This document shows positions 18,695-26,041 of a DNA stretch of 64,000 nt, in pieces. The position numbers and the translations under genes are program-made. The stretch spans positions 310,001 to 374,000 of the forward strand of contig NZ_VFOZ01000003.1 of NCBI RefSeq assembly GCF_006716425.1, written 5' to 3'. The stretch is from Actinoallomurus bryophytorum. Its GTDB lineage: Bacteria; Actinomycetota; Actinomycetes; Streptosporangiales; Streptosporangiaceae. The notes beneath the pieces are model-generated. The model was not told the origin of the DNA. It did not search any database and worked only from the letters and a program-made list of their open reading frames with translations. Positions within the stretch are counted from its first letter, which is position 1, and every line of letters begins with the position of its first letter.

Positions 18695-18765
18695 TAATCG
18701 TTGGGAGCACTAATGATTACTTGCTATCGTTTGGGCAGTGAACGTTAAGGCTACTAACGTTTTTT
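18695..18765. promoter_or_regulatory. MarR operator/promoter region for the epoxide hydrolase
   Basis: TAATC at 18695-18699 and GATTA at 18715-18719 form a dyad in an AT-rich patch unlike the surrounding GC-rich DNA. Further along, AACGTT occurs twice (about 18741 and 18757), each a small palindrome. These are plausible MarR sites; which is used cannot be told. Confidence 0.45.
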
Positions 18766-18791
18766 GCACGAATTTCCGTGGAGACAGGACC

Positions 18792-19892
18792 ATGATCAAG
18801 CCCTTCCGCGTCGACATCCCCCAGGCGGACCTCGACGACCTGACCGACCGGCTCTCCCGCACCCGCTGGCCCAACGAGGTCGCCGACGCCGGATGGGACT
18901 ACGGCTTCCCGCTGGCACGCCTCGAGGAACTGGCCGAATACTGGCGCACCGGCTACGACTGGCGCGCGCACGAGGCCTCGCTCAACGAGCTTCCGCACTT
19001 CACCACCGAGATCGAGGGCCAGAACATCCACTTCGTCCACGTCCGGTCCTCGAACCCGGACGCGCTCGCACTGATCCTCACCCACGGGTGGCCCGGTTCG
19101 TTCCTGGAGTTCCTCGACGTGATCGAGCCGCTCTCACACGACTTCCACCTGGTGATCCCGTCGATCCCGGGTTACGGCTTCTCCGGGCCGACCCACGAGC
19201 GCGGCTGGGACGTCGTACGGATCGCGCGGGCCTGGGCCGAGCTGATGCGCCGTCTCGGGTACGAGCGCTACGGCGCGCAGGGCGGCGACTTCGGCTCGGG
19301 CATCTCCCTGGCGCTCGGTACGGTCGCACCCGGACAGGTCGCCGGGGTGCACATCAACTACCTGCCGACCCCGCCGGCCGCCGGCATCGAGCTGTCCGAA
19401 ACGGACGAGGCCCGGCTGGACAAGATCAGGCGGCTGATGGCGAACCGTCCGCCGTACCAGACCCTGACGGCCCTCACCCCGCAGACCATCGGCTACGCAC
19501 TGACCGACTCGCCGGTCGGCCAGCTGGTCTGGATCGCCGAGCGCTTCGCCCAGTGGACCGACCCTCGCACGCAGATCAGCGACGAGCGGATGCTCACCGA
19601 CATCTCGCTGTACTGGCTGACCGCCACCGCGGCCTCCTCGGGACGGCTGCACCACGACACGCCACGGGGGAGTGAGCCGTGCCCGGTACCGGTCGGCGTG
19701 GCGGTCTTCCCCCACGACATCACGCAGTCGGTCCGACCGCTCGCCGAGCGCCTGTACGACATCAGGCACTGGTCGGAGTTCGAACGCGGCGGCCACTTCG
19801 CCGCGATGGAGGTGCCGGAGCTACTCGCCGAGGACGTCCGGGACTTCTTCCTCAATCACCTCAAGGAGGAGCCGCAAATCTTTCATGCATAA
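18792..19892 (+). CDS. epoxide hydrolase (alpha/beta hydrolase with EHN domain)
   Basis: A 366-residue enzyme with the N-terminal EHN domain (MIKPFRVDIPQADLDDLTDRL to about residue 110) and the alpha/beta hydrolase core. The oxyanion motif is HGWPGS (residues 99-103 region), the nucleophile Asp166 is in GAQGGDFGSG and the catalytic His is in RGGHFAAME near the end. Hydrolyses an epoxide to a diol in the cytosol; the natural substrate is unknown. The start at 18792 has a GACAGGA site; an upstream GTG (18738) would overlap the operator. The last codons overlap a perfect AT-rich hairpin. Confidence 0.92.
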   Translation: MIKPFRVDIPQADLDDLTDRLSRTRWPNEVADAGWDYGFPLARLEELAEYWRTGYDWRAHEASLNELPHFTTEIEGQNIHFVHVRSSNPDALALILTHGWPGSFLEFLDVIEPLSHDFHLVIPSIPGYGFSGPTHERGWDVVRIARAWAELMRRLGYERYGAQGGDFGSGISLALGTVAPGQVAGVHINYLPTPPAAGIELSETDEARLDKIRRLMANRPPYQTLTALTPQTIGYALTDSPVGQLVWIAERFAQWTDPRTQISDERMLTDISLYWLTATAASSGRLHHDTPRGSEPCPVPVGVAVFPHDITQSVRPLAERLYDIRHWSEFERGGHFAAMEVPELLAEDVRDFFLNHLKEEPQIFHA

Positions 19893-19910
19893 TATAAATT
19901 ATGCATGAAA
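19881..19910. repeat. perfect 13-bp inverted repeat over the epoxide hydrolase stop codon
   Basis: TTTCATGCATAAT (19881-19893) and ATTATGCATGAAA (19898-19910) are exact reverse complements with a 4-base loop ATAA. The stop codon TAA is inside the left arm. There is no T-run, so it is not a standard intrinsic terminator, although a bidirectional terminator is possible. It marks the start of a lower-GC, gene-poor stretch. Confidence 0.75.
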
Positions 19911-20354
19911 CGCAGGGTTGGGGCGGGCTGCCAAGCCGCAACCTGAGGTCGTGGAAACGTATCCAGCGTTGAGCGGCGGCGAGAGGAATGACCTCGCCGC
20001 CGGACGACCGATGCGTGAGGCACCGACGTACGATCTGGTCCGCGTACGTGGCGTTCGGCGTGATCGTCACTCTGAGTGCCATCCGGCTCGCGGACAGGAT
20101 CTTCCAGGTGCTCTGCGAACGATCCGTTCCGCGTCGCCATCCGGTCTTTTCTGGGGCCCGCAGGCCCGCCTTTGCGCTTGACCTGCGGGATTGTCGCCGC
20201 GTGGCTCTCTCGCCGATGGGCACACAAGATCGAATACCGTACAGAAGAGGGATTCTGTCCGGTATAGACTTAGTTGTCCGATTAACGCTGTCGGTCGGCG
20301 CGCCAATGACAACCGCATCGCCCAGGCGATCACGGACAGACAGCGCCGTCGACA
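19911..20354. other. intergenic stretch at the start of the low-GC island
   Basis: No gene is supported in these 444 bases. A plus-strand reading from 19988 has one hydrophobic stretch (IWSAYVAFGVIVTLSAIRLADR) that could be a membrane helix, but the rest is arginine-rich shadow sequence without a ribosome site. The base composition is closer to the toxin-like genes to the right than to the genes on the left. Confidence 0.4.
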
Positions 20355-20975
20355 TCACATGCTGATCGGTACCGGGAGGTCCTTGGCCACCCGATCAGCG
20401 CGGTCTTGGATGTCGCCGTCGCCGGTGACCGTGATTCTTCGGCGTTCCAGTGTCGAGCCACGCAGAACGTAGAGGGTGACGAGGTAAGCATTGCCCTGGG
20501 CTTCGGCCGTTGGCGGTGTTATGACGTCCCGCAACCGGCCGACCAGAGCGGCGACATCTTGCGGCCGGGGTGCGAGCGGGCCGGACGCCCATTCGATGTC
20601 GCCGACGCTGCCGAGGACGCGGCTGAACACGTGCATGGCGCGGGTCGTCTCGACGAACCAGTGCGCGACCGCGACGGCATCGACAGGCGAAGCGACACGG
20701 AGCCCGACGTCGTGCATCAGCGCCGTGAATGCTTCCGGTGATTCGGTGAGGTAGAAGACCTTCTCCCCCGTGACTCCGACATAGAAGCTGGTGTTCGGGT
20801 GAGGGAATGAATCGAATCGGACCACGTCCGCACCGCCCGGAAGCACGGCGGATGGACGCATGATCGCCGACGCTGGATTGATCGCCAGAAAGGCCTTGTC
20901 GGGGCGACCCTCCGCCTTCAGCGCATTACTTATCATCTCGCGCGTGCGACTGTCGCCGGTAATCATCGTTTCCAC
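20355..20975 (-). CDS. putative immunity protein for the adjacent toxin domain
   Basis: A 206-residue protein without a recognised family. It is soluble, has no signal peptide, and shows mixed helices and strands (for example VYFLTESPEAFTALMHDVG in reversed order of charge, and a C-terminal strand set YLVTLYVLRGSTLERRRITV). Its start is 17 bp after the stop of a metallopeptidase-type toxin domain on the same strand, the standard place of an immunity gene in polymorphic toxin cassettes. Both genes have lower GC than their neighbours. The immunity role is inference from position only. An alternative start is Met4. Confidence 0.55.
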   Translation of the reverse strand: METMITGDSRTREMISNALKAEGRPDKAFLAINPASAIMRPSAVLPGGADVVRFDSFPHPNTSFYVGVTGEKVFYLTESPEAFTALMHDVGLRVASPVDAVAVAHWFVETTRAMHVFSRVLGSVGDIEWASGPLAPRPQDVAALVGRLRDVITPPTAEAQGNAYLVTLYVLRGSTLERRRITVTGDGDIQDRADRVAKDLPVPISM

Positions 20976-20992
20976 CCGTCATGGTCCGAAAA

Positions 20993-21694
20993 CTAGCGCA
21001 TCTGCCCGTGTTGACCGTACCAAGCATGGTAACTATCCCATCCCTCACCAAAATACTGAGGGTAGGGCGTCCCCGTGACCGAGCCTCGTATCTGCCCGCT
21101 GTGGTAGGCCGCGTGCACCGCGCCTTGGCCGCCCATCCGACCGGCGTAGTCCAGCTCGGCATAACTAAGAGGTCTGTGTTGGACTCGACCTGTGTACTCA
21201 CTCCATCGGACTGCCTGCTCGTAGCCGTTTACGTAATGAGATTGGACGTTTGAAACAGGTACATCGATGTGGTTCTTTCGCATTTCAAAGGCGGCCCTGA
21301 TCTCATTTACCGCAGCTTCGGTCTCTTCGTCCAGGTTTATATTGACGTAGTCGCTTCGATTATGGCGGGTCACGTCCGCCGTTCGACCTTCATGTGCCCA
21401 CCGCGCGTGTGTGGCCTCGTGTACCACGCCGACTGCGGAGTTCCCATTTTTGACGTCGATGTACATCGTATTTTCCGCATGATTGTAGAGGGATCCACCC
21501 CCCTCCCTGAAGACCGTCTTCACACCGTACTTGTCGATCGTCTCTACGGCCTCGCGGCCGACGTTCCCAGCGAGCGACAACTCGCGGCTGACCTTGCGGG
21601 GAATCTTGGTGCTGACGATTCTCGACCCGGCCGCGCCGGCGACCTTGGATTCGGAGTTCCTGAAGAATGCTTTCGTTGCTCGGAAAATCCCCAT
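20993..21694 (-). CDS. orphan polymorphic-toxin-type metallopeptidase domain (DUF6782-like)
   Basis: From ATG 21694 the protein has 233 residues. A zincin motif VVHEATHARWAHEG (His92, Glu93, His96) is followed by NLDEETEAAVNEI, which offers the third glutamate ligand in an EExxA pattern. The region IDKYGVKTVFREGGGSLYNHAENTMYID before it is typical of the putative metallopeptidase domains at the C-terminus of polymorphic toxins. No secretion signal, RHS, PAAR or LXG part is encoded upstream, so it looks like a C-terminal toxin cassette that has lost its carrier, or a start within a former longer gene (an ATG at 21826 extends it by 44 unlikely residues). A partner immunity-like gene follows. 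Confidence 0.7.
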   Translation of the reverse strand: MGIFRATKAFFRNSESKVAGAAGSRIVSTKIPRKVSRELSLAGNVGREAVETIDKYGVKTVFREGGGSLYNHAENTMYIDVKNGNSAVGVVHEATHARWAHEGRTADVTRHNRSDYVNINLDEETEAAVNEIRAAFEMRKNHIDVPVSNVQSHYVNGYEQAVRWSEYTGRVQHRPLSYAELDYAGRMGGQGAVHAAYHSGQIRGSVTGTPYPQYFGEGWDSYHAWYGQHGQMR

Positions 21695-21860
21695 TTCGGC
21701 AACGCGGCCGACGTTAGGCACGGATGACCCCGATCGTGTCCGACATCGCATGCATGCCCGTGCGACCCCCCCGAATGAACACCCATCAAACGCAACCCAG
21801 AACTTTACCTGCGACTCACTTATCAAGATCCCGGAACATCCGGTTACGGCGCGAGATGGC

Positions 21861-22208
21861 TCAGGCGGCGAAGCCCAGCGCCAGGGAGACGATCACCGGC
21901 GCCACGTACACCAGCGGGAACGGGACGTGGGAGAACCAGCGTGCCCTGAGCACGGTGACGACGGCTCCGGTGAAGTACAGCACCAGGCCGATCCCCGCCG
22001 CGACACCGATGAACGGCACGAACAGGCCGGCCACCAGGCCCGCCGCGCCCGCGGCCTTGGCCGTACCGAGCCAGACCCTCCAGGAGCCCGGGATTCCGTA
22101 GTCGACCAAGGGCTTGACGACCCACTCGGCGCCGGCGAAGACGCTGACGGCCGAGAAGCCCACCAGGGCGGCGGCCAGAAGGGTCACGACAACATGGGCG
22201 GTGGACAT
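21861..22208 (-). CDS. DoxX family membrane protein
   Basis: A 115-residue protein with four predicted helices, beginning MSTAHVVVTLLAAALVGFSAV. The segments VKPLVDYGIPGSWRVWLGTAKAAGAAGLVAGLF and ALGFAA match the DoxX-like family. Such proteins sit in the cytoplasmic membrane; their function is unclear (links to redox or thiosulfate metabolism in a few cases). It is downstream of the ABC-F gene, separated by a strong hairpin. Confidence 0.85.
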   Translation of the reverse strand: MSTAHVVVTLLAAALVGFSAVSVFAGAEWVVKPLVDYGIPGSWRVWLGTAKAAGAAGLVAGLFVPFIGVAAGIGLVLYFTGAVVTVLRARWFSHVPFPLVYVAPVIVSLALGFAA

Positions 22209-22230
22209 CAGAAGCGCTCCTCAAAATGCT

Positions 22231-22266
22231 GACACCCCGGCTCGGGCGAACCCGCGCCGGGGTGTC
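22231..22266 (-). terminator. strong hairpin between the ABC-F and DoxX genes
   Basis: GACACCCCGGC (22231-22241) pairs with GCCGGGGTGTC (22256-22266). The 14-base middle adds CGGG/CCCG around a CGAA tetraloop after one mismatch. It lies after the ABC-F stop (22369) and before the DoxX start (22208) in the direction of transcription, so it probably terminates the ABC-F message; the following TTTT on the minus strand is short and delayed. Confidence 0.65.
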
Positions 22267-22368
22267 TTCAGCTCGTCACTTCCCTGACACCGCGTGGCGC
22301 GCGAGTGTGACAGGACGGCGGACGATTTCTTCAGAGCGCCCGCGGCGCCGGTCTCCCCCGCCAGGCCC

Positions 22369-24018
22369 TCACCCCTCGAGGAGTTCTCTGACCTCCTCCC
22401 CCGTGCTCTCCTGGAGTTCGTCGCCCAGCAGCAACCAGCGCGTGATGCCGACCGACTCCAGGAACGGCAGGTTGTGGCTCGCGATGATGAGCGCGCCCTC
22501 GTAGGACTCCAGGGCGCCCGTGAGCTGCTGGACGCTGGCGATGTCGAGGTTGTTGGTCGGCTCGTCCAGCATCAGCAGCTGCGGTGCCGGCTCGGCGAGC
22601 ATCATCGCGGCGAGCGCCGCGCGGAAGCGCTCACCGCCGGACAGCGTGCCGACCGGCTGCTGTGCGCGTGCTCCCTTGAACAGGAAACGCGCGAGCTGGG
22701 AGCGAATGTGGTTGTCGGTCACTCCGGGTGCCTCGCGAGCGACGTTCGCGGTGACGCTCAGCTCGTCGTCCAGGACGTCGAGGCGCTGCGGCAGGAAACG
22801 CAGCGGGACGAACGTCGTGGCCTCCCCCGACCGCGGAGGCAGCTCCCCGGTGAGGGTGCGCAGGAGGGTCGTCTTGCCGGTTCCGTTGCGCCCGACGAGG
22901 GCGATCCGTTCCGGCCCGTGGACTTCGAGGTTCGCCTCGTGCGGCGTTCCGTACCGTGGCCGTACGTCGCGCAGCCGCAGGACGGTGCGGCCCGCGGGCA
23001 CGGCGGTGTGGGGCAGGTCCACCCGGATCTCCTCGTCGTCGCGTACCGCGTCCGCGGCCTCCCCCAGCCGGTCGCGCGCCTCGCTCAGCCGGCTCTGCTG
23101 GAGCACGCGCAGCTTGTCGGCCGACTCCTGCGCGGAGCGCTTGCGCTCCCCCGCCACGATCCGGGGAGCCCGCCGCTGGGCGTCCATCTTCTTGCCGTGC
23201 CGCTGGCGCCGGGCGAGCTTGATCTGGGTCTCCTCCAGCTCGCGCTTCTGCCGGCGTACGTCCGCCTCCGCGTTGCGCAGCATCCGGCCGGCCGCGTCCT
23301 GTTCGGTCGCGAGGGCCTCCTCGTACGCGGACCAGCCGCCGCCGTACCAGCTCACCGAGCCCGGCCGGAGCTCCGCGATGCGGTCGACGCGTTCGAGCAG
23401 TTCACGGTCGTGACTCACCACGACCAGCACCCCGGAGTGCCAGGCGTCGACGGCCTCGTACAGTCTCCTGCGCGCGTACAGGTCGAGGTTGTTGGTGGGT
23501 TCGTCCAGGAGCAGGATGTCGGGGCGTTCGAGCAGGAGGGCGGCCAGGCGCAGCAGCACCGTCTCTCCCCCGGACAGCTCCCCCACGGTGCGGTCCAGTT
23601 CGACCCCGTCGAGGCCGAGGGAGCCGAGCGTCGCCAGGGCGCGTTCCTCGACGTCCCAGTCCTCCCCTATCGTCTCGAAGTTCTCCTCGCGTACGTCGCC
23701 GTCCTCGATCGCGCGCAGCGCGGCGCGCCGCTCGGCGATCCCCAGTGCCTGGTCGACGCGGAGGTCCGTGTCGAGGGTGATGGTCTGCGGGAGGTACGCG
23801 AGGCTGCCGTGTGCGGTCACCGAGCCCGCCGACGGGCTCAACCGGCCCGCGAGCAGGCGCAGCAGTGTGGACTTTCCGGCACCGTTGGAGCCGATCAGGC
23901 CGGTGCGCTCCCGGCCGAAGCTGACGGCGAGTCCGTCGAAGACGGAGGTGCCGTCCGGCCAGTCGAAGCGGAGAGCGGAACAGGCCAGGGAGACGGGAGA
24001 TGCGGTGTGGGTGCTCAT
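22369..24018 (-). CDS. ABC-F family ATPase, probable ribosome protection protein
   Basis: A 549-residue soluble protein with two ABC domains and no membrane segment. Domain 1: Walker A IGSNGAGKST, signature LSGGE, Walker B DILLLDEPTNN. Domain 2: VGRNGTGKTT, LSGGERFR, LLMLDEPTNN. Between them is the charged linker (RQKRELEETQIKLARRQRHGKK) that in ABC-F proteins reaches the peptidyl transferase centre. Members of this type in actinomycetes confer resistance to ribosome-targeting antibiotics or rescue stalled ribosomes; which drug cannot be told. Start MSTHTASPVS at 24018. The reading frame is open upstream to 24285, overlapping the leader hairpins. Confidence 0.9.
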   Translation of the reverse strand: MSTHTASPVSLACSALRFDWPDGTSVFDGLAVSFGRERTGLIGSNGAGKSTLLRLLAGRLSPSAGSVTAHGSLAYLPQTITLDTDLRVDQALGIAERRAALRAIEDGDVREENFETIGEDWDVEERALATLGSLGLDGVELDRTVGELSGGETVLLRLAALLLERPDILLLDEPTNNLDLYARRRLYEAVDAWHSGVLVVVSHDRELLERVDRIAELRPGSVSWYGGGWSAYEEALATEQDAAGRMLRNAEADVRRQKRELEETQIKLARRQRHGKKMDAQRRAPRIVAGERKRSAQESADKLRVLQQSRLSEARDRLGEAADAVRDDEEIRVDLPHTAVPAGRTVLRLRDVRPRYGTPHEANLEVHGPERIALVGRNGTGKTTLLRTLTGELPPRSGEATTFVPLRFLPQRLDVLDDELSVTANVAREAPGVTDNHIRSQLARFLFKGARAQQPVGTLSGGERFRAALAAMMLAEPAPQLLMLDEPTNNLDIASVQQLTGALESYEGALIIASHNLPFLESVGITRWLLLGDELQESTGEEVRELLEG

Positions 24019-24159
24019 GATGGTCCTCGCGATCGCGGGCGCGGTGGTTCGGGCGGCGTAGGCGAACACCACGCGGCGACCGGATCGTGAGGAAGAGGGG
24101 GTGTCGCGCGTTCGGACGGAGTGCCGGACGGCTCGTGCACCGAGGTCGCTTCCACGCGG

Positions 24160-24217
24160 GGTCACGGGCGGCTGGGACAGCCGCTGCGGCGTGACCGGCG
24201 TACGGCGAGAGCCGTAC
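24160..24217 (-). promoter_or_regulatory. structured 5' leader of the ABC-F gene (attenuator candidate)
   Basis: Two strong hairpins lie 140-200 bp before the ABC-F start. In plus coordinates the first has outer arms GGTCACG (24160-24166) and CGTGACC (24190-24196) enclosing GCGGCTG (24168-24174) and CAGCCGC (24178-24184). The second pairs GTACGGC (24200-24206) with GCCGTAC (24211-24217) over a GAGA loop. Resistance-type ABC-F genes are often controlled by ribosome stalling or attenuation in such leaders. A leader reading frame (MALLSTIEVDVAHLRSAI) crosses both hairpins. Confidence 0.55.
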
Positions 24218-24326
24218 AGCGCGGTGATCGCGGACCTCAGATGCGCAACGTCCACCTCTATCGTCGACAACAGAGCCATCGCCAACCCTAGGCAGCCGTC
24301 GGCCGGCGGGCAAACCCCTTTTCGAG

Positions 24327-24432
24327 GTGTCGGAACTGGTCGCGCGTCTTCAGACTCTCGGTGCGACGCCCGCCGACGTAGGTCAGGGCAGAGTGCCGTG
24401 GACGGTCCTGGCCGACCCGGAGGGCAACGATG
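24327..24432 (+). pseudogene. VOC (glyoxalase-like) protein, C-terminal fragment
   Basis: ELVARLQTLGATPADVGQGR followed by VPWTVLADPEGNDAL is the C-terminal motif of actinobacterial VOC/glyoxalase-like proteins (RLxALGAxxxDxGQGxxPWxVLADPEGNEFC). After GND the sequence diverges, and nothing of the family remains upstream, so only a fragment of about 35 codons is left. Confidence 0.75.
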
Positions 24433-24479
24433 CCCTCACACCGCGGTGCCCTGGACCGTTGCGGAGGGTTTTTCTATTT

Positions 24480-24509
24480 CTGCTGGTTGACAATTTCATC
24501 AACCAGCAG
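24480..24509. repeat. perfect 11-bp inverted repeat (bidirectional terminator candidate)
   Basis: CTGCTGGTTGA (24480-24490) and TCAACCAGCAG (24499-24509) are exact reverse complements with an 8-base loop. The hairpin is AT-richer than its surroundings and lies after the stop of the regulator gene at 24563. A TTGACA sequence sits inside the left arm and loop. It may be a terminator or a former operator. A second small palindrome, CTCGTA/TACGAG, is at 24530-24545. Confidence 0.55.
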
Positions 24510-24562
24510 GCGACCTTTACGCTGTAAGGCTCGTACTTATACGAGTGGCGCTCGTGGCGGGG

Positions 24563-25252
24563 TCAGGTGCCGAGTTCGACGCAGCACGCGCCGGGGCGAG
24601 GGGCGAGGGTGGCGTGCACGGTGTCGGCGTCCAGGCCGGTCAGCAGGCCGGCGAGGAAGGCGTGGTTGATGGCGCAGACGAGGTCGGGGGCCTTGGCTGC
24701 GAGGGGGTGGAAGGGGCAGTTGCGCAGGCGCAGCAGGGCCGGCGTCGCGCGCGTGGGTTCGAAGCCGTGGCGTCCGAGGATCTCCCCGGCGCGGGTGAGA
24801 GCGCGTTCAGTGCCGAGACGGCCGGGCCGGGTGCGGTCGCGTTCGGCCTCACCCAGGGCGCGGCCGCGGTCGGTGGCGACGCGGAGTGCGGCCTGGCGGG
24901 CGTTCTCGTCGTCGGTCTCGCTCAGTACGGCGTCGATGAGGATGTCGGCGAGGATGCCGTGTTCGCGCTGCGGGATGCTCACGTGGACGTCGACGTCGCT
25001 GGGTTCGTAGACCTTGGGTGCGCGGCCCACTCTGCGGACGCCGGGCGGGTTGGCGTAGTCGGCGGTCAGCAGTCCGGCCGCGACGAGTTTGTCGAGGTGG
25101 AACGCTGCCAGTTTCCGTGAGATGCCGACGCTGGCGGCGGCCTCGTCCCGCGTGACGGGCCGGCCGCTGCGGCGGATGAAGTCGTACATGTTCCTGCGCA
25201 GGTCATCACCGAGTGCGGCGACTGTTGTGATGGCTGCGGCGTCGGAGGTCAT
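24563..25252 (-). CDS. SufR-like helix-turn-helix regulator with a four-cysteine cluster site
   Basis: A 229-residue winged-helix regulator. The N-terminal part (DDLRRNMYDFIRRSGRPVTRDEAAASVGISRKLAAFHLDKLVAAGLL) is an ArsR/DeoR-like DNA-binding domain. The C-terminal part has Cys179 (RNCPFHPLA), Cys193 (LVCAINHAFL) and Cys223-Cys224 (GACCVEL), the cysteine layout of SufR-type iron-sulfur sensing regulators. It is divergent from folE with an inverted repeat between, so control of folE in response to Fe-S or redox state is likely. Start ATG 25252 chosen over 25324. Confidence 0.83.
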   Translation of the reverse strand: MTSDAAAITTVAALGDDLRRNMYDFIRRSGRPVTRDEAAASVGISRKLAAFHLDKLVAAGLLTADYANPPGVRRVGRAPKVYEPSDVDVHVSIPQREHGILADILIDAVLSETDDENARQAALRVATDRGRALGEAERDRTRPGRLGTERALTRAGEILGRHGFEPTRATPALLRLRNCPFHPLAAKAPDLVCAINHAFLAGLLTGLDADTVHATLAPRPGACCVELGT

Positions 25253-25307
25253 CTCCCCACAGTAACGCGTAAGTTCGCGGGTGAAAACAGCACGTTTGCC
25301 TGCTACG

Positions 25308-25343
25308 TTGACTCCCATCACCAATAAGACTAAATCTTGTTGG
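25308..25343 (+). promoter_or_regulatory. folE promoter with an overlapping inverted repeat
   Basis: CCAATAAGA (25321-25329) and TCTTGTTGG (25335-25343) form a 9-bp dyad with one mismatch. TTGACT (25308-25313) followed 17 bp later by TAAATC (25331-25336) would be a plus-strand promoter running into the dyad. The dyad is the best candidate site for the divergent SufR-like regulator. Confidence 0.5.
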
Positions 25344-25392
25344 CGAAACTGAGCCGATCACATGTCGGCGTGTCTTCAACGAGGGAAGGGAG

Positions 25393-25995
25393 ATGCCGGT
25401 GCGATCCACTCCGGCATTGCGGGTCGTCGGGACGGACGGCGGCATCGATCTCGTGGAGGCCGAACGCGCCGCCGGTGAGTTCCTGCGGGCCCTGGGCGTC
25501 TCCACCGAGTCCGAGAGCGTGCGCGGTACGCCGGGACGGATGGCACGCGCGTACGCCGAGCTGTTCAGCCCCCGCGCGTTCGACCTGACCACCTTCCCCA
25601 ACGACGAGGGCTATGACGAGCTCGTGCTGGCCCGCGACATCCCGCTGCGCTCGGTGTGCGAGCACCATCTGCTGCCGTTCGTCGGGACCATCCACATCGG
25701 CTACCTGCCGGCCGAGCGCATCTTGGGGCTCTCGAAGCTGGCCCGGGTCGCCGAGCACTTCTCCTACCGGCCCCAGGTGCAGGAACGGCTCACGAAGCAG
25801 ATCGCGGACTGGCTGGCCGAGCAGCTGGCCCCGCGGGGCGTCGGTGTGGTCGTCGAGGCCGAGCACACCTGCATGACCCTGCGTGGGGTCCAGGCCACCG
25901 GATCCCGGACCGTGACCTCCACGCTGCTCGGCACGCTGCGCGAGGATCCGCGTTCACGCGCTGAGTTCTTCGCCCTCACCGGTGTCGGGCCGTGA
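25393..25995 (+). CDS. folE: GTP cyclohydrolase I
   Basis: A 200-residue FolE, which converts GTP to 7,8-dihydroneopterin triphosphate. The zinc ligands are seen as Cys89 and His92 in RSVCEHHLLPF and Cys160 in EHTCMTLRG; the signature GLSKLARVAEHFSYRPQVQERLT is intact. It lacks folP/folB/folK neighbours, so it is probably a second, accessory FolE that feeds a pterin-dependent or pterin-modified pathway and not the housekeeping copy (inference). A ribosome site GGGAAGGGAG precedes the ATG. It is followed by a ferredoxin reductase that has an internal deletion. Confidence 0.95.
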   Translation: MPVRSTPALRVVGTDGGIDLVEAERAAGEFLRALGVSTESESVRGTPGRMARAYAELFSPRAFDLTTFPNDEGYDELVLARDIPLRSVCEHHLLPFVGTIHIGYLPAERILGLSKLARVAEHFSYRPQVQERLTKQIADWLAEQLAPRGVGVVVEAEHTCMTLRGVQATGSRTVTSTLLGTLREDPRSRAEFFALTGVGP

Positions 25996-26041
25996 ACGCC
26001 CCGCGCCCCGCGGTTTCCCGACCTGGAAGAGGAGATCCACC

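Noticed and set aside
22294-24090. 598-codon plus-strand open frame opposite the ABC-F gene
   Set aside because: Composition is that of an antisense shadow and the minus strand carries complete ABC motifs.
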